The notes under the pieces: model-generated
Told to the model about the DNA's origin: nothing
Databases searched by the model: none
The model's input: only the letters and a program-made list of their open reading frames with translations
NCBI RefSeq assembly: GCF_018332475.1
Contig: NZ_BOQB01000082.1
Coordinates: 1-32,798 of the forward strand
Length of the DNA stretch: 32,798 nucleotides
DNA from: Bacillus sanguinis
Lineage (GTDB): Bacteria > Bacillota > Bacilli > Bacillales > Bacillaceae_G
Reading direction: 5' to 3'
Position numbers and translations under genes: made by a program
Part shown: positions 32,529 to 32,798 of the stretch, piece after piece
How positions within the stretch are numbered: position 1 is the first letter of the stretch
Layout of the letters: every line of letters starts with the position of its first letter

Positions 32529-32798
32529 ATGTTTACAATCAATGAAGCAAAGCCAATAATGTTTAACATTTTGCAAGAATTAGATAAAATCACAGTAGAA
32601 TTAGAACGTGCAGCTGTTAAATTCCGAGAAGCGGATGAATTATATGGCGGAAATTTAGTTGACTCTGATATTCAGGAAGGAGCCATGTGCGGAAAACTCC
32701 CTTCAAAATCAGAAGAGTCATTTTTCAATAAAAAAGATTTAAATGCTGCGTGGACTGGTATTTCTAATGGGTTTGTAGATGGTGCAGTGGATGCGTGG
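32529..32798 (+). pseudogene. Fragment of an LXG-type (type VII secreted) polymorphic toxin, open at right edge
   Basis: The frame from ATG 32529 stays open to the end of the window (90 codons) and runs back only into the terminator hairpin. It has no ribosome site. The sequence (EAKPIMFNILQELDKITVELERAAVKFREADELYGGN, then WTGISNGFVDGAVDAW) looks like the last part of an LXG domain plus the start of the linker to a toxin domain. The N-terminal helices expected in an intact LXG protein are missing. It therefore looks like a 5'-truncated relic or displaced cassette; the C-terminal part lies outside the window. Confidence 0.5.

Overview
The window looks like a chromosomal segment of a Bacillus cereus group genome. 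It is AT-rich low-GC Firmicute DNA with AAGGAGG-type ribosome binding sites and frequent GTG/TTG starts. It carries a cholesterol-dependent cytolysin of the cereolysin O/anthrolysin O type behind an exact PlcR box, SLH-domain surface proteins, an S-box (SAM) riboswitch and Bacillus-type families (YwiC, NETI, YxlEFG-like). There is no rRNA, tRNA, CRISPR array or intact insertion sequence.

Layout. (1) 1-5360: a surface capture and uptake locus. It holds the 3' part of an LPXTG-anchored alpha/alpha-barrel protein, a DUF4430 lipoprotein with a long K/E/Q/P spacer, EcfT, a fused two-domain EcfA and an S component. The first two together carry both halves of the eukaryotic transcobalamin/intrinsic-factor fold, so the locus may be a split corrinoid-binding system feeding a dedicated ECF transporter (inference). 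(2) 5400-8612: YwiC, a small minus-strand protein, a SAM riboswitch in front of an unknown 85-residue protein, a hairpin-rich non-coding stretch, then a SWIM-zinc protein, a flavodoxin-fold quinone reductase and a translationally coupled unknown. (3) 8616-11946: an AtoE-type short-chain fatty acid transporter, then divergently the PlcR-controlled cereolysin O unit. The cytolysin leader contains an unlisted 26-residue amphipathic peptide gene. (4) 12273-14868: an ArsR-like regulator divergent from a PLDc_N/ABC ATPase/ABC permease operon, with two matching 22-bp dyads exactly 50 bp apart between them. (5) 14900-16549: a beta-lactamase-fold serine hydrolase whose 3' end is echoed downstream, with a tiny spore-protein-like gene between the two copies. 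(6) 16607-21135: a MarR/MFS efflux operon with an operator-like dyad, an alpha/beta hydrolase, a second MFS gene overlapping a NETI-motif gene, and a possible small membrane protein. (7) 21431-23888: a CapA-like and a VanY-like lipoprotein (the second with an apparent ATT start), then a gene broken by nested slippage duplications. (8) 24040-28854: an SLH/DUF4309 surface protein, a small helix-turn-helix-like protein, a DNA-alkylation-repair-family protein, and an SLH-anchored amidase. (9) 28911-32798: a solitary DnaD-domain protein preceded by 11-bp repeats, a penicillin-acylase-family Ntn hydrolase, and a truncated LXG-toxin-like fragment running off the right edge.

Most transcription units end in clear intrinsic terminators, many shared between converging genes. 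The most attractive leads are the small amphipathic peptide in the PlcR/cereolysin unit, the split transcobalamin-like ECF locus, the riboswitch-controlled unknown, the paired operators at 12846-12917 and the structured RNA-like stretch at 7018-7140. All function calls come from reading motifs by eye; no database search was possible.
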